Part shown: piece by piece, positions 1 through 4,997 of the stretch
Position numbering within the stretch: position 1 is the first letter of the stretch
Layout: every line of letters starts with the position of its first letter
From: an uncultured Bacilli bacterium
GTDB taxonomy: Bacteria > Bacillota_I > Bacilli_A > RF39 > UBA660
Assembly (NCBI GenBank): GCA_910576795.1
Contig: CAJTIX010000034.1
Span: 1-6,327, forward strand
Length of the DNA: 6,327 bases
Reading direction: 5' to 3'
Notes under the pieces: model-generated
Database searches by the model: none
Seen by the model: only the letters and a program-made list of their open reading frames with translations
Told to the model about the DNA's origin: nothing
Translations under genes and position numbers: made by a program

Positions 1-474
1 TTTAATAGAATATGTACTTGCATAAAAATTCTTCAGCCGCATTCCTTGTTTGACATAAATGTAAAGAATGATTGGGGACGCTATTATTAAAAAAATCATA
101 TTGATACTAAGCCCATTATGGAAAAAAATTAATCCTTGTTGTTTGTAAGAAAACTGTACATTTAAAAAATATAAAAATCCCCCTAAAATCATACTAGATG
201 TATAAAGATAAAATAGATTTTGAAAAAAGTACCTCTTATTCTTATAAGAAAATGTAATGACAATCATACCCACACTAACCAGTACCTTGAGTAAAAAAAG
301 GATAAAGGAAGTCATTGGAATAAATAGAAAAAAGATACTCATACCTCCTAGTAATGCTCCTAAACAAATTTTTTTAATGGCTACATTTCTTCTAAGTAGA
401 TAAGAAACAACCAATAACAAAATAAAATCAAATCCAAAGTTAATTAGAAAGATTAAGTCCAAGTAAAGTTTCAT
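1..474 (-). CDS. spoIIGA: SpoIIGA, sigma-E factor processing peptidase, N-terminal part (runs off window)
   Basis: SpoIIGA is the membrane-embedded aspartic protease that cleaves pro-sigma-E in the mother cell after the sporulation septum forms. The window holds 158 codons from the ATG at 474, open to base 1. The protein begins MKLYLDLIFLINFGFDFILL, close to the B. subtilis start MKIYLDVIWLLNFCFDALLL as I recall it, followed by a basic loop (RRNVAIKK, 28-35) and the segment TFSYKNKRYFFQNLF (about 74-88), also typical of the family. About five hydrophobic segments (roughly 4-25, 36-53, 56-75, 84-106, 122-141) match the family's five-helix membrane half. The cytoplasmic protease half with its catalytic Asp would lie beyond the edge; the family is about 300 aa. 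The start is supported by a GGTGAT Shine-Dalgarno at 478-483. In B. subtilis sigE follows spoIIGA; that position is outside this window. Confidence 0.9.
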   Translation of the reverse strand, partial: MKLYLDLIFLINFGFDFILLLVVSYLLRRNVAIKKICLGALLGGMSIFFLFIPMTSFILFLLKVLVSVGMIVITFSYKNKRYFFQNLFYLYTSSMILGGFLYFLNVQFSYKQQGLIFFHNGLSINMIFLIIASPIILYIYVKQGMRLKNFYASTYSIK

Positions 475-489
475 CGCATCACCAAAATT

Positions 490-523
490 ATTATAAAAAA
501 AAGACACTTACCTATTGTGTCGT
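490..523 (-). promoter_or_regulatory. Possible spoIIGA promoter with long spacer
   Basis: A perfect TATAAT lies at 490-495 on the minus strand. No good -35 occurs at 16-18 bp, but ACGACA (518-523, four of six matches to TTGACA) lies 22 bp upstream. The B. subtilis spoIIG promoter is known for a 22-bp spacer and for activation by Spo0A-P. The same bases read TGTCGTT on the plus strand, five of seven matches to the Spo0A box TGTCGAA. Against it, the -10 is only 16 bp from the start codon, leaving a leader of about 9 nt, and the region is also the yqeY terminator. Confidence 0.3.
495..521 (-). terminator. Rho-independent terminator after yqeY
   Basis: On the minus strand GACAC (517-521) and GTGTC (503-507) pair around a 9-nt loop and are followed by a run of eight T's (495-502). 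It sits between the yqeY stop (545) and the spoIIGA start (474). The 5-bp stem is short, but the U-tract is strong. Confidence 0.7.
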
Positions 524-544
524 TTTTTCGTTTCAAATTTATTT

Positions 545-988
545 TTATAAAGAAGAGAGACGTTCACGTATGACTTTGCTAACGTAACTCATATCAGCTT
601 TTCCTTTTAAGATAGGTGTTAAATGTCCCATTAACTTTCCCATATCTGAAGTTCCAGTTGGATGAATGGCAGAAAACGCTTTTTCAATTTCTGCTAAAAC
701 CTCTTCTTCTTTCATTTGTTCTGGCATATATGCATTTAAAATGTCAATTTCACTTTGTGTCTTTTCAATTAAATCATTTCGGTTTCCTTTTTCAAATTCT
801 GTAATGGATTCTTTTCTTGTTTTGATTTGTTTTGCAATAATTCCAATTACTTCATCATCTGTTAATTCATGTTTTACATTTAGCTCTTCCATTTGGATAG
901 CTCCCTTTACCATACGAATCACAGAAAGTCTTTCTTTGTCCTGATTTTTCATTGCTTCTTTTAAATCATTTAATATTTGTTCTTTCAT
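545..988 (-). CDS. yqeY: YqeY / GatB-YqeY domain protein
   Basis: This 147-aa protein has the full YqeY family length (B. subtilis YqeY is about the same size). The family resembles the C-terminal tail domain of GatB, the tRNA-dependent amidotransferase subunit, and is thought to touch tRNA, but its role is not settled. Family hallmarks are the N-terminal helix with MKNQDKERLSVIRMVKGAIQ (13-32), the stretch containing EIDILNAYMPEQM (about 80-92), and the end with MGKLMGHLTPILKGKADMS (about 116-134). The start has a strong GGAGG Shine-Dalgarno (994-998). It directly follows rpsU, the usual Firmicute arrangement, with a hairpin in the 39-bp gap. It is probably transcribed from the rpsU promoter by read-through. 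Confidence 0.92.
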   Translation of the reverse strand: MKEQILNDLKEAMKNQDKERLSVIRMVKGAIQMEELNVKHELTDDEVIGIIAKQIKTRKESITEFEKGNRNDLIEKTQSEIDILNAYMPEQMKEEEVLAEIEKAFSAIHPTGTSDMGKLMGHLTPILKGKADMSYVSKVIRERLSSL

Positions 989-1007
989 AATTTCCTCCGT
1001 TATAATA

Positions 1008-1029
1008 AAAAGCCTTTTTGACGGCTTTT
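1008..1029 (-). terminator. Intercistronic hairpin between rpsU and yqeY
   Basis: On the minus strand AAAAGCC (1023-1029) pairs with GGCTTTT (1008-1014) around an 8-nt loop, and another T follows. The left arm overlaps the rpsU stop codon. Because yqeY follows with no good separate promoter, this looks like a partial terminator, or a 3' end stabiliser, that would give more rpsU than yqeY message. The level of read-through is inference. Confidence 0.65.
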
Positions 1030-1222
1030 AATAATTTTCTCTTTGTCTTCTTCTACTATTTTTAATTGCTTCTTTTTTGGCATTTCTTCTTCTTACTCCG
1101 GGTTTTAAATAACCTTCTTGTCTTTCACGTACTTCTTTTAGGAGGCCGCTTTTTAAATTTTTTTGTTTAAAAGCTCTAAGTGCACCATCGACGTTTCCAT
1201 TTTGGACGATAACTTTTGTCAT
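1028..1222 (-). CDS. rpsU: Small ribosomal subunit protein bS21
   Basis: bS21 is a small basic protein of the 30S subunit, near the anti-Shine-Dalgarno end of 16S rRNA, and takes part in initiation. The 64-aa sequence shows the family pattern: an N-terminal VIVQNGNVDGALRAFKQK (4-21), then KEVRERQEGYLKPGVRRRNAKK (29-50), then an Arg/Lys-rich tail ending RRRQRENY. The length is slightly above the 57 aa of B. subtilis bS21 because of the tail. The gene has a strong Shine-Dalgarno (AAGGGAGGGAA, about 1227-1237) and an excellent promoter. yqeY follows immediately, as in many Firmicutes. Confidence 0.97.
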   Translation of the reverse strand: MTKVIVQNGNVDGALRAFKQKNLKSGLLKEVRERQEGYLKPGVRRRNAKKEAIKNSRRRQRENY

Positions 1223-1251
1223 ACTATTCCCTCCCTTCTGAAACTAAAGGT

Positions 1252-1280
1252 ATTATAACACCGTTTTTCCTATTTTTCAA
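1252..1280 (-). promoter_or_regulatory. Sigma-A promoter of rpsU-yqeY
   Basis: On the minus strand TTGAAA (1275-1280), a 17-bp spacer and TATAAT (1252-1257) form a near-consensus promoter, with TGT directly before the -10 (extended -10, TGnTATAAT). The -10 ends 30 bp before the rpsU ATG. Confidence 0.85.
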
Positions 1281-1301
1281 CAAATTTATAATCTTTTCCA
1301 G

Positions 1302-1325
1302 AAAAAAGAGATACAATAGTATCCC
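1302..1325 (-). terminator. Rho-independent terminator closing the bacteriocin cassette
   Basis: On the minus strand GGGATAC (1319-1325) pairs with GTATCTC (1308-1314), including one G-U pair, around the loop TATT. Six T's follow (1302-1307). It begins one base after the stop codon of peptide B and separates the cassette from the rpsU promoter. Confidence 0.85.
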
Positions 1326-1484
1326 TTAACAAAATCGTTTGGTTTGAATTCTTCGAATGGCGGTGCCTAAACTTCTTCCTAAATCTAAAATGGTGCTGAT
1401 ACCACGAATAAGTGCATTGATTAAGGAACCAGAAATCGCTCCACCTTGTATTTCTAGTAGTTCTTGTTTACCTAATTGCTTCAT
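1326..1484 (-). CDS. Double-glycine leader peptide B, cationic bacteriocin-like (two-peptide partner)
   Basis: This 52-aa peptide has the leader MKQLGKQELLEIQGG, matching the class II consensus exactly: Leu -12, Glu -8, Leu -7, Ile -4, Gly -2, Gly -1. Cleavage after Gly15 would release a 37-aa peptide starting AISGSLINAL and ending RIQTKRFC. The mature part is strongly cationic (six Arg/Lys against one Asp). Hydrophobic residues recur every three to four positions (I17, L21, L25, I29, I32, L35, L39, I43), as in an amphipathic helix, and a GxxxG motif lies at G36-G40. A single Cys is the last residue. The ATG overlaps the stop of peptide A by one base (TGATG) and no separate Shine-Dalgarno is visible, so translation is probably coupled. 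A two-peptide bacteriocin partner is most likely; a secreted signal is the alternative. Confidence 0.8.
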   Translation of the reverse strand: MKQLGKQELLEIQGGAISGSLINALIRGISTILDLGRSLGTAIRRIQTKRFC

Positions 1485-1624
1485 CAGTTGCAGCCGAGTG
1501 GTCTCACAAAACCATCAATTAATCCAATCAAAAATGTAATGCCTGCACCTATCAAAGCTCCAATACCAAATGAAAATCCTCCACCAACGATTTGTTTTAA
1601 TTCTTGTTCTTCTAATACTTTCAT
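1484..1624 (-). CDS. Double-glycine leader peptide A, glycine-zipper bacteriocin-like
   Basis: This 46-aa peptide has the leader MKVLEEQELKQIVGG, with Leu -12, Glu -8, Leu -7, Ile -4 and Gly-Gly at -2/-1. It shares nine of 15 positions with the leader of peptide B. The predicted mature product is 31 aa, beginning GFSFGIGALIGAG, and is hydrophobic with net charge near zero (one Asp, one Arg). GxxxG motifs occur at G16-G20, G22-G26 and G34-G38, which suit helix-helix packing in a membrane. It ends PLGCN, with a single Cys at 45. A third Gly follows the leader (GGG), so cleavage one residue later is possible. The Shine-Dalgarno GAAAGGA (1631-1637) is well placed. A two-peptide bacteriocin (class IIb-like) with peptide B is the best reading; I do not recognise a named family member. 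Confidence 0.82.
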   Translation of the reverse strand: MKVLEEQELKQIVGGGFSFGIGALIGAGITFLIGLIDGFVRPLGCN

Positions 1625-1649
1625 ATAAAATCCTTTCTATATTATTTTT

Positions 1650-1706
1650 TTAAATGGTAAAAATAAAAATACATGATAAAATTACTTTCCACATACGTCT
1701 AAGCAT
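1650..1706 (-). CDS. Possible 18-aa cationic membrane peptide
   Basis: This short frame encodes MLRRMWKVILSCIFIFTI: a basic N-terminus (two Arg, one Lys) followed by an unbroken hydrophobic stretch. It starts inside the last codons of the transporter gene, with AAAGGAG (about 1715-1721) eight bases upstream, a better Shine-Dalgarno than chance would often give. An in-frame ATG two codons earlier (1712) is also possible but too close to that site. It ends 25 bp before peptide A. It could be a leader that couples translation, a small immunity or membrane peptide, or simply an open frame. No family is recognised. Confidence 0.35.
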   Translation of the reverse strand: MLRRMWKVILSCIFIFTI

Positions 1707-3774
1707 TCGCATTACTCCTTTCTAATGTTTCTACAATCTTTCCTTTTTCTAAATAGATCACCTGATCATATAAATCCATATTGTCTTTGCGATGTGAGAT
1801 GACTGCTATAATTTTATCTGGATATTTTTTAAAAAGACGTTTTAAAATTCTTCTTTCTAAATTACTATCCATTTGTCCAAATCCTTCATCTATTAATAGT
1901 ATCTGAAATGGTTTTAAAATGGTACGGGCCAAAACAATTTGTAATCGTTCTCCACCTGATAAATTGCTTCCATTTTCTTCTACTAACATCTGATATTTTA
2001 AAGGATTTTCTTTTACAATCGCATCAATTTCACATAGTGCTAGAACCTCTTCTACTTCTTTTTCTGGAAAAGAATCTAATAATACAATATTGTCATATAC
2101 ACTTCCTATGATTAAAGTTTCGTTTTGTCCTATATACAGAATTTGATTTTGAATGGATGTGGTATGATGATTTATGCACTTATTTTGATTGAAACAGATT
2201 GCCTCCTCTTTTACTGAGTAGTAACCTTTAATGCATTTAAACAAGGTCGATTTCCCACTTCCACTTGGTCCCATACAAAGAATTTTTTGTCCTGATTTCC
2301 AATTCAAATTTATATTCTCTAACACAGGTCTACAATCTTGTATTGAATATGATACATTTTGGCATGACACTGAAGTAATTTTTTCCTTTGCTTCTCTTTT
2401 GATTTCTTCTTTATAAGATAAGTTATGAATTCGTTGTAATGCACTTTTTGCTCTTTGTATCAAATAATCAGAATCCACAAATTGTGCGACAGGATTCATG
2501 ATATAAGTAAATAACAGTTGATAAGCAAATAGCATTCCGATTGGAATCTTGCCTCTTCCATATAAGAAAATTCCGATTCCAAGAAAACCAATATACCCAA
2601 TACTTTCTAAAATGGATTGAAGAAATGTTTCTTGGTGGACACATTTTTGAAAACGAAATGCACTAGTTTGATATTTTTGATATTGTTTTTGGAAACGAGA
2701 AATTACTTTATCTGCAAGTGACAATCCTTTTACCATTTCAAATCCACGCATATAATCTAACATATAAGATTGTACTAATACATTTTCTCTTTCAAATGCG
2801 AAAATATTTTTTTGATAAATAGGTCTATAATGATGAAGTAAAAGTACATATCCAATACACAGAAGAAAACAAATAGGAAGAAAGGATGGCTCTAGCCAAA
2901 GCAAGAATAATAAGGAAAATAGAAATAGAATGCCATCAAATAGAAATGTAAAGGCAGTGGATGATACTACTTCTTGAATGAATTTTATATCCTGTATTCG
3001 GGACATAAAATCACTTGTAGGAAGATTGTAATATTGTAAATAAGGAAGTTTCATTATCTTAGAAAAAGCATCACAAGTAAGCAAGTTAGATAGTTTTTCA
3101 TTTAAATGACATAGTAGCATATTCCGAATATAAGATAAAAGCTGTTTTGTAATTTCTATAAAAAGGAAGGTATAAAGAAGGATATTCCATAATGAAAAAT
3201 GTGTATTTAATATGATTGATATATAAAAGGTTCCTACAAATGAAAGAATCAAAATGAACAAGGATAATATGCAAATTGGAAGAAATACCTTCCAATGTTC
3301 TTGAACTATGTATAAGGTATATTTTACGAATGAATGTGGTTTATGATAAACAGGTATTTTTTGTATAGGATATAGTGTAATTAAAACTTGATTGTATATT
3401 TTTTGAAATTCATCCAAATTCATTCTTTTCATTTGACTTGCAGGATCTGCAACCAAAACAGTTTTCTTTTTCCAATCAATCTCATATATTACCATGTAAT
3501 GTTGATAGACTTTATCCAATGTAACATGTGCAATACAGGGATATATGATTTTATTTTCGATAGATAATTCACATGAAACTCCAGTTGCTGAAAAACCAAA
3601 TTGTTTAAGTGTTTCTATCATATGATAAGCAGTTGTCCCTGTTTTATCTGTATGTGTATAAGTAATTAATTCAGATTTGGGAATATATCCCTTGTAATAG
3701 CGAATGACCATCTCTAAACAAGCGATGCCACAATCATTGCTACTTTCTTGCTTGACGTATGGATACTTTTTCAT
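1699..3774 (-). CDS. Peptidase-containing ABC transporter (C39 bacteriocin processing/export, PCAT)
   Basis: This transporter should cut double-glycine leaders and export the mature peptides. It is 691 aa, normal for the LagD/SunT-type family. The N-terminal C39 peptidase (about 1-140) carries Q9, catalytic Cys15 in NDCGIAC, His92 (QHYMVIY) and Asp110 (VADPA). About six membrane helices follow (roughly 160-430). The ATPase domain has Tyr476 (A-loop), Walker A GPSGSGKST (502-510), Q-loop Gln550, signature LSGGE (605-609), Walker B ILLIDE (625-630) and switch His661. All catalytic residues are present. The D-loop reads GQMD rather than the usual SALD. A very strong Shine-Dalgarno (AGGAGGTGA, 3782-3790) precedes the start. 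It is the first gene of the cassette and two leader peptides follow it, which supports them as cognate substrates. No separate HlyD-type accessory protein is present. Confidence 0.95.
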   Translation of the reverse strand: MKKYPYVKQESSNDCGIACLEMVIRYYKGYIPKSELITYTHTDKTGTTAYHMIETLKQFGFSATGVSCELSIENKIIYPCIAHVTLDKVYQHYMVIYEIDWKKKTVLVADPASQMKRMNLDEFQKIYNQVLITLYPIQKIPVYHKPHSFVKYTLYIVQEHWKVFLPICILSLFILILSFVGTFYISIILNTHFSLWNILLYTFLFIEITKQLLSYIRNMLLCHLNEKLSNLLTCDAFSKIMKLPYLQYYNLPTSDFMSRIQDIKFIQEVVSSTAFTFLFDGILFLFSLLFLLWLEPSFLPICFLLCIGYVLLLHHYRPIYQKNIFAFERENVLVQSYMLDYMRGFEMVKGLSLADKVISRFQKQYQKYQTSAFRFQKCVHQETFLQSILESIGYIGFLGIGIFLYGRGKIPIGMLFAYQLLFTYIMNPVAQFVDSDYLIQRAKSALQRIHNLSYKEEIKREAKEKITSVSCQNVSYSIQDCRPVLENINLNWKSGQKILCMGPSGSGKSTLFKCIKGYYSVKEEAICFNQNKCINHHTTSIQNQILYIGQNETLIIGSVYDNIVLLDSFPEKEVEEVLALCEIDAIVKENPLKYQMLVEENGSNLSGGERLQIVLARTILKPFQILLIDEGFGQMDSNLERRILKRLFKKYPDKIIAVISHRKDNMDLYDQVIYLEKGKIVETLERSNANA

Positions 3775-3789
3775 GACAATTTCACCTCC

Positions 3790-3807
3790 TCACTAATAAC
3801 ATAGTGA
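3790..3807 (-). promoter_or_regulatory. Dyad in the transporter leader, possible operator
   Basis: An inverted repeat with 6-bp perfect arms (TCACTA and TAGTGA) around the 6-nt centre TGTTAT (minus strand) touches the transporter's Shine-Dalgarno. It could be a regulator site or an RNA hairpin controlling access to the ribosome site. No convincing sigma-A promoter is visible here: the nearest -35-like TTGAAG (3824-3829) is 20 bp from TATGTT (3798-3803). Confidence 0.35.
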
Positions 3808-3827
3808 AAAAGTTTTCTAAATCCTTC

Positions 3828-3855
3828 AAAAAAAAGAATGTTTTTTCACATTCTT
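3828..3855 (-). terminator. Rho-independent terminator after the 69-aa gene
   Basis: On the minus strand AAGAATGT (3848-3855) and ACATTCTT (3834-3841) form an 8-bp perfect stem with loop GAAAAA, followed by six T's (3828-3833). The upstream arm contains the first base of the gene's TGA stop codon, and the rest of the hairpin lies just past it. It isolates the bacteriocin cassette from upstream transcription. Confidence 0.85.
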
Positions 3856-4055
3856 CTATTTTTATGATTTTCTTCTCCTTCTGTTCCCAATTTACCTAAG
3901 ATAATTGGATGTGCTGGAGATTGACCTAGTAGTATTATACAAATATCTTCTCCAATATGTCCTTTTTGGTGTAAAGTTTCTAGTTTTGTTTTCATCTCTT
4001 CTCCATAACGGTATTCAATTTGTTTTAAGTAACCTTGAAATACTTCATTTGACAT
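3846..4055 (-). CDS. Uncharacterised 69-aa protein
   Basis: I do not recognise this protein. It is 69 aa and soluble, with no signal peptide or membrane segment. The N-terminal half is probably helical and charged (YLKQIEYRYGEEMKTKLETL, about 9-28); the second half contains IGEDICIILLGQSPAHPIIL (about 34-53) and ends in a polar, basic tail (EENHKNRRM). A strong Shine-Dalgarno (AAGAAGGGGG, 4061-4070) and a consensus promoter upstream, together with its own terminator, make this a real, well-transcribed single-gene unit. It lies where coaD follows rsmD in B. subtilis but shows no resemblance to CoaD. A link to the bacteriocin cassette, for example as an immunity protein, cannot be excluded but is unsupported, since the terminator separates them. 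Confidence 0.75.
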   Translation of the reverse strand: MSNEVFQGYLKQIEYRYGEEMKTKLETLHQKGHIGEDICIILLGQSPAHPIILGKLGTEGEENHKNRRM

Positions 4056-4084
4056 ATAGTTTCCCCCTTCTTTGGATGAAATCT

Positions 4085-4112
4085 ATTATAATGAATTATT
4101 TTATTTTGTCAA
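4085..4112 (-). promoter_or_regulatory. Consensus sigma-A promoter of the 69-aa gene
   Basis: TTGACA (4107-4112), a 16-bp spacer and TATAAT (4085-4090) on the minus strand match both consensus hexamers fully. The -35 lies inside the last codons of rsmD. The -10 ends 30 bp before the ATG, the same distance as at rpsU. Confidence 0.85.
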
Positions 4113-4644
4113 ATTGATATATTTTTACGTTTTTATTACCATATTTCTTTTCTTTTATACAAGTGTATATGCTATTGAATGATTCTAATTCATATTCACA
4201 AACAATGATTCCAAATTCATTCAGTAAATGATATTGTTCAATTTTATTAAGACTATTTTGAATCCAATGTTTTTGATATGGGGGATCTAAAAAAATAAGA
4301 TCAAATGAAATATGATTTTGATGAAAATAAAACAAGGATTGTTCATATTCTTGATTGAAGAAAATAACTTCTTCTTCTATTTTTAACTTTTGACAATTTC
4401 TTTTCACTGTTTGAATAGATTGTAGATTATTGTCTACAAAATAACACTTTTTTGCTCCATTGCTTAAGGCTTCTAATCCCAATGAACCACTGCCAGCAAA
4501 TAAATCTAAACAAGTACAATCTTTGATATGATTTTGAATGATTCCAAATAATGATTCTTTGACACGATCCATGGTTGGTCTTGTGCCATTTAAATCAAAT
4601 CCTTCTAGTATTCTTCCTTTGTATTTTCCACTGATAATTCTCAT
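4096..4644 (-). CDS. rsmD: 16S rRNA (guanine966-N2)-methyltransferase RsmD
   Basis: RsmD methylates N2 of a guanine in the 30S head (G966 in E. coli numbering) using S-adenosylmethionine. From the chosen start the protein is 182 aa, the usual length, and opens MRIISGKYKGR as family members do. Further motifs are TRPTMDRVKESLF (21-33), the SAM-binding loop LDLFAGSGSLGLEAL (46-60), the acidic VDNN (70-73) and the catalytic LDPPY (119-123). A longer frame starts at 4683, but the ATG at 4644 has AAGGAG six bases upstream (4651-4656) and the family N-terminus, so it is preferred. It lies downstream of ylbD-ylbE, as in B. subtilis (ylbH), though ylbF and ylbG are not between them here. No terminator is seen after it. 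Confidence 0.95.
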   Translation of the reverse strand: MRIISGKYKGRILEGFDLNGTRPTMDRVKESLFGIIQNHIKDCTCLDLFAGSGSLGLEALSNGAKKCYFVDNNLQSIQTVKRNCQKLKIEEEVIFFNQEYEQSLFYFHQNHISFDLIFLDPPYQKHWIQNSLNKIEQYHLLNEFGIIVCEYELESFNSIYTCIKEKKYGNKNVKIYQFDKIK

Positions 4645-4650
4645 ATTAGA

Positions 4651-4656
4651 CTCCTT
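4651..4656 (-). promoter_or_regulatory. Shine-Dalgarno deciding the rsmD start
   Basis: AAGGAG lies six bases before the ATG at 4644 and selects MRIISG as the true N-terminus over the 13-codon longer frame. Confidence 0.85.
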
Positions 4657-4691
4657 ATGTATAAAATAAAAATGAATGTTCATAATAGAAA

Positions 4692-4709
4692 TGTGATGAA
4701 TTCATCACA
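4692..4709. promoter_or_regulatory. 18-bp perfect palindrome upstream of rsmD, probable operator
   Basis: TGTGATGAATTCATCACA is perfectly palindromic and lies 48 bp upstream of the rsmD start. On the minus strand a possible -10 (TATTAT) lies just downstream. A near copy (15 of 18 identical) is at 6277-6294. Uninterrupted symmetry in double-stranded DNA fits a dimeric repressor site better than an RNA hairpin. I cannot assign it to a known regulator. Confidence 0.5.
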
Positions 4710-4727
4710 CCTTATTACTCCCCTTCT

Positions 4728-4754
4728 AAAAAGTCCTACTGCGTAGGATTTTTT
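4728..4754 (-). terminator. Rho-independent terminator after ylbE
   Basis: TCCTAC (4734-4739) and GTAGGA (4743-4748) form a stem around a 3-nt loop, extended outward by a G-T pair and A-T pairs. A T-run follows on the minus strand (plus-strand A's at 4728-4732), and another lies on the opposite side, so it could work in both directions. Confidence 0.85.
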
Positions 4755-4775
4755 CTATTTCCATTTTATCACATA

Positions 4776-4997
4776 TTATTTAAAAGTTGCAAAAATATTT
4801 TGTAAAAGTTCTATTGTTTCTAAAGCTTTTGTAATACGATCTCCTGGTCTCATACCATATTTTTCTTTTACTTCTTCTTCAAATTTAGGAAATAAGCTAG
4901 CATCTCTATTTAACCATTTATACCAAATGGAATTTTCTCTAATATACCTCAAGTAATTTGGATTGTTTTTAATTTGAAATTGGATATCTAGTGCCAT
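4776..4997 (-). CDS. ylbE: YlbE-like protein
   Basis: This 73-aa protein resembles the YlbE family of Bacilli, which has no established function. The matching part is the N-terminal IKNNPNYLRYIRENSIWYKW (about 9-28) with its NP..LRYIREN..WY pattern; a polar helix and the tail TKALETIELLQNIFATFK follow. Length is close to the B. subtilis protein (about 79 aa). Its ATG shares one base with the TAA of ylbD (TAATG), so the two are translationally coupled. It is soluble, with no signal or membrane segment. The pairing with ylbD upstream and rsmD downstream supports the assignment. Confidence 0.8.
   Translation of the reverse strand: MALDIQFQIKNNPNYLRYIRENSIWYKWLNRDASLFPKFEEEVKEKYGMRPGDRITKALETIELLQNIFATFK

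Noticed and set aside
616..944. Two overlapping plus-strand open frames (62 and 92 aa)
   Set aside because: They lie antisense within yqeY, have no Shine-Dalgarno or family resemblance, and are explained by the minus-strand gene.
1357..1539. Plus-strand 60-aa frame
   Set aside because: It is the antisense of the two leader-peptide genes, whose leaders, overlap and terminator make the minus strand the real coding strand.
1908..2416. Plus-strand frames of 61 and 67 aa
   Set aside because: They are antisense to the ATPase domain of the transporter, with no ribosome site or recognisable product.
3098..3295. Minus-strand 65-aa frame in another phase
   Set aside because: It lies wholly within the intact transporter gene and has no supporting signals.
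3905..4117. Plus-strand 70-aa frame
   Set aside because: It is antisense to the 69-aa gene, which has a consensus promoter, a strong Shine-Dalgarno and a terminator.
4645..4683. N-terminal extension of RsmD from an ATG at 4683
   Set aside because: The internal ATG has AAGGAG at ideal spacing and gives the family start MRIISG; the extension has no counterpart in the family.
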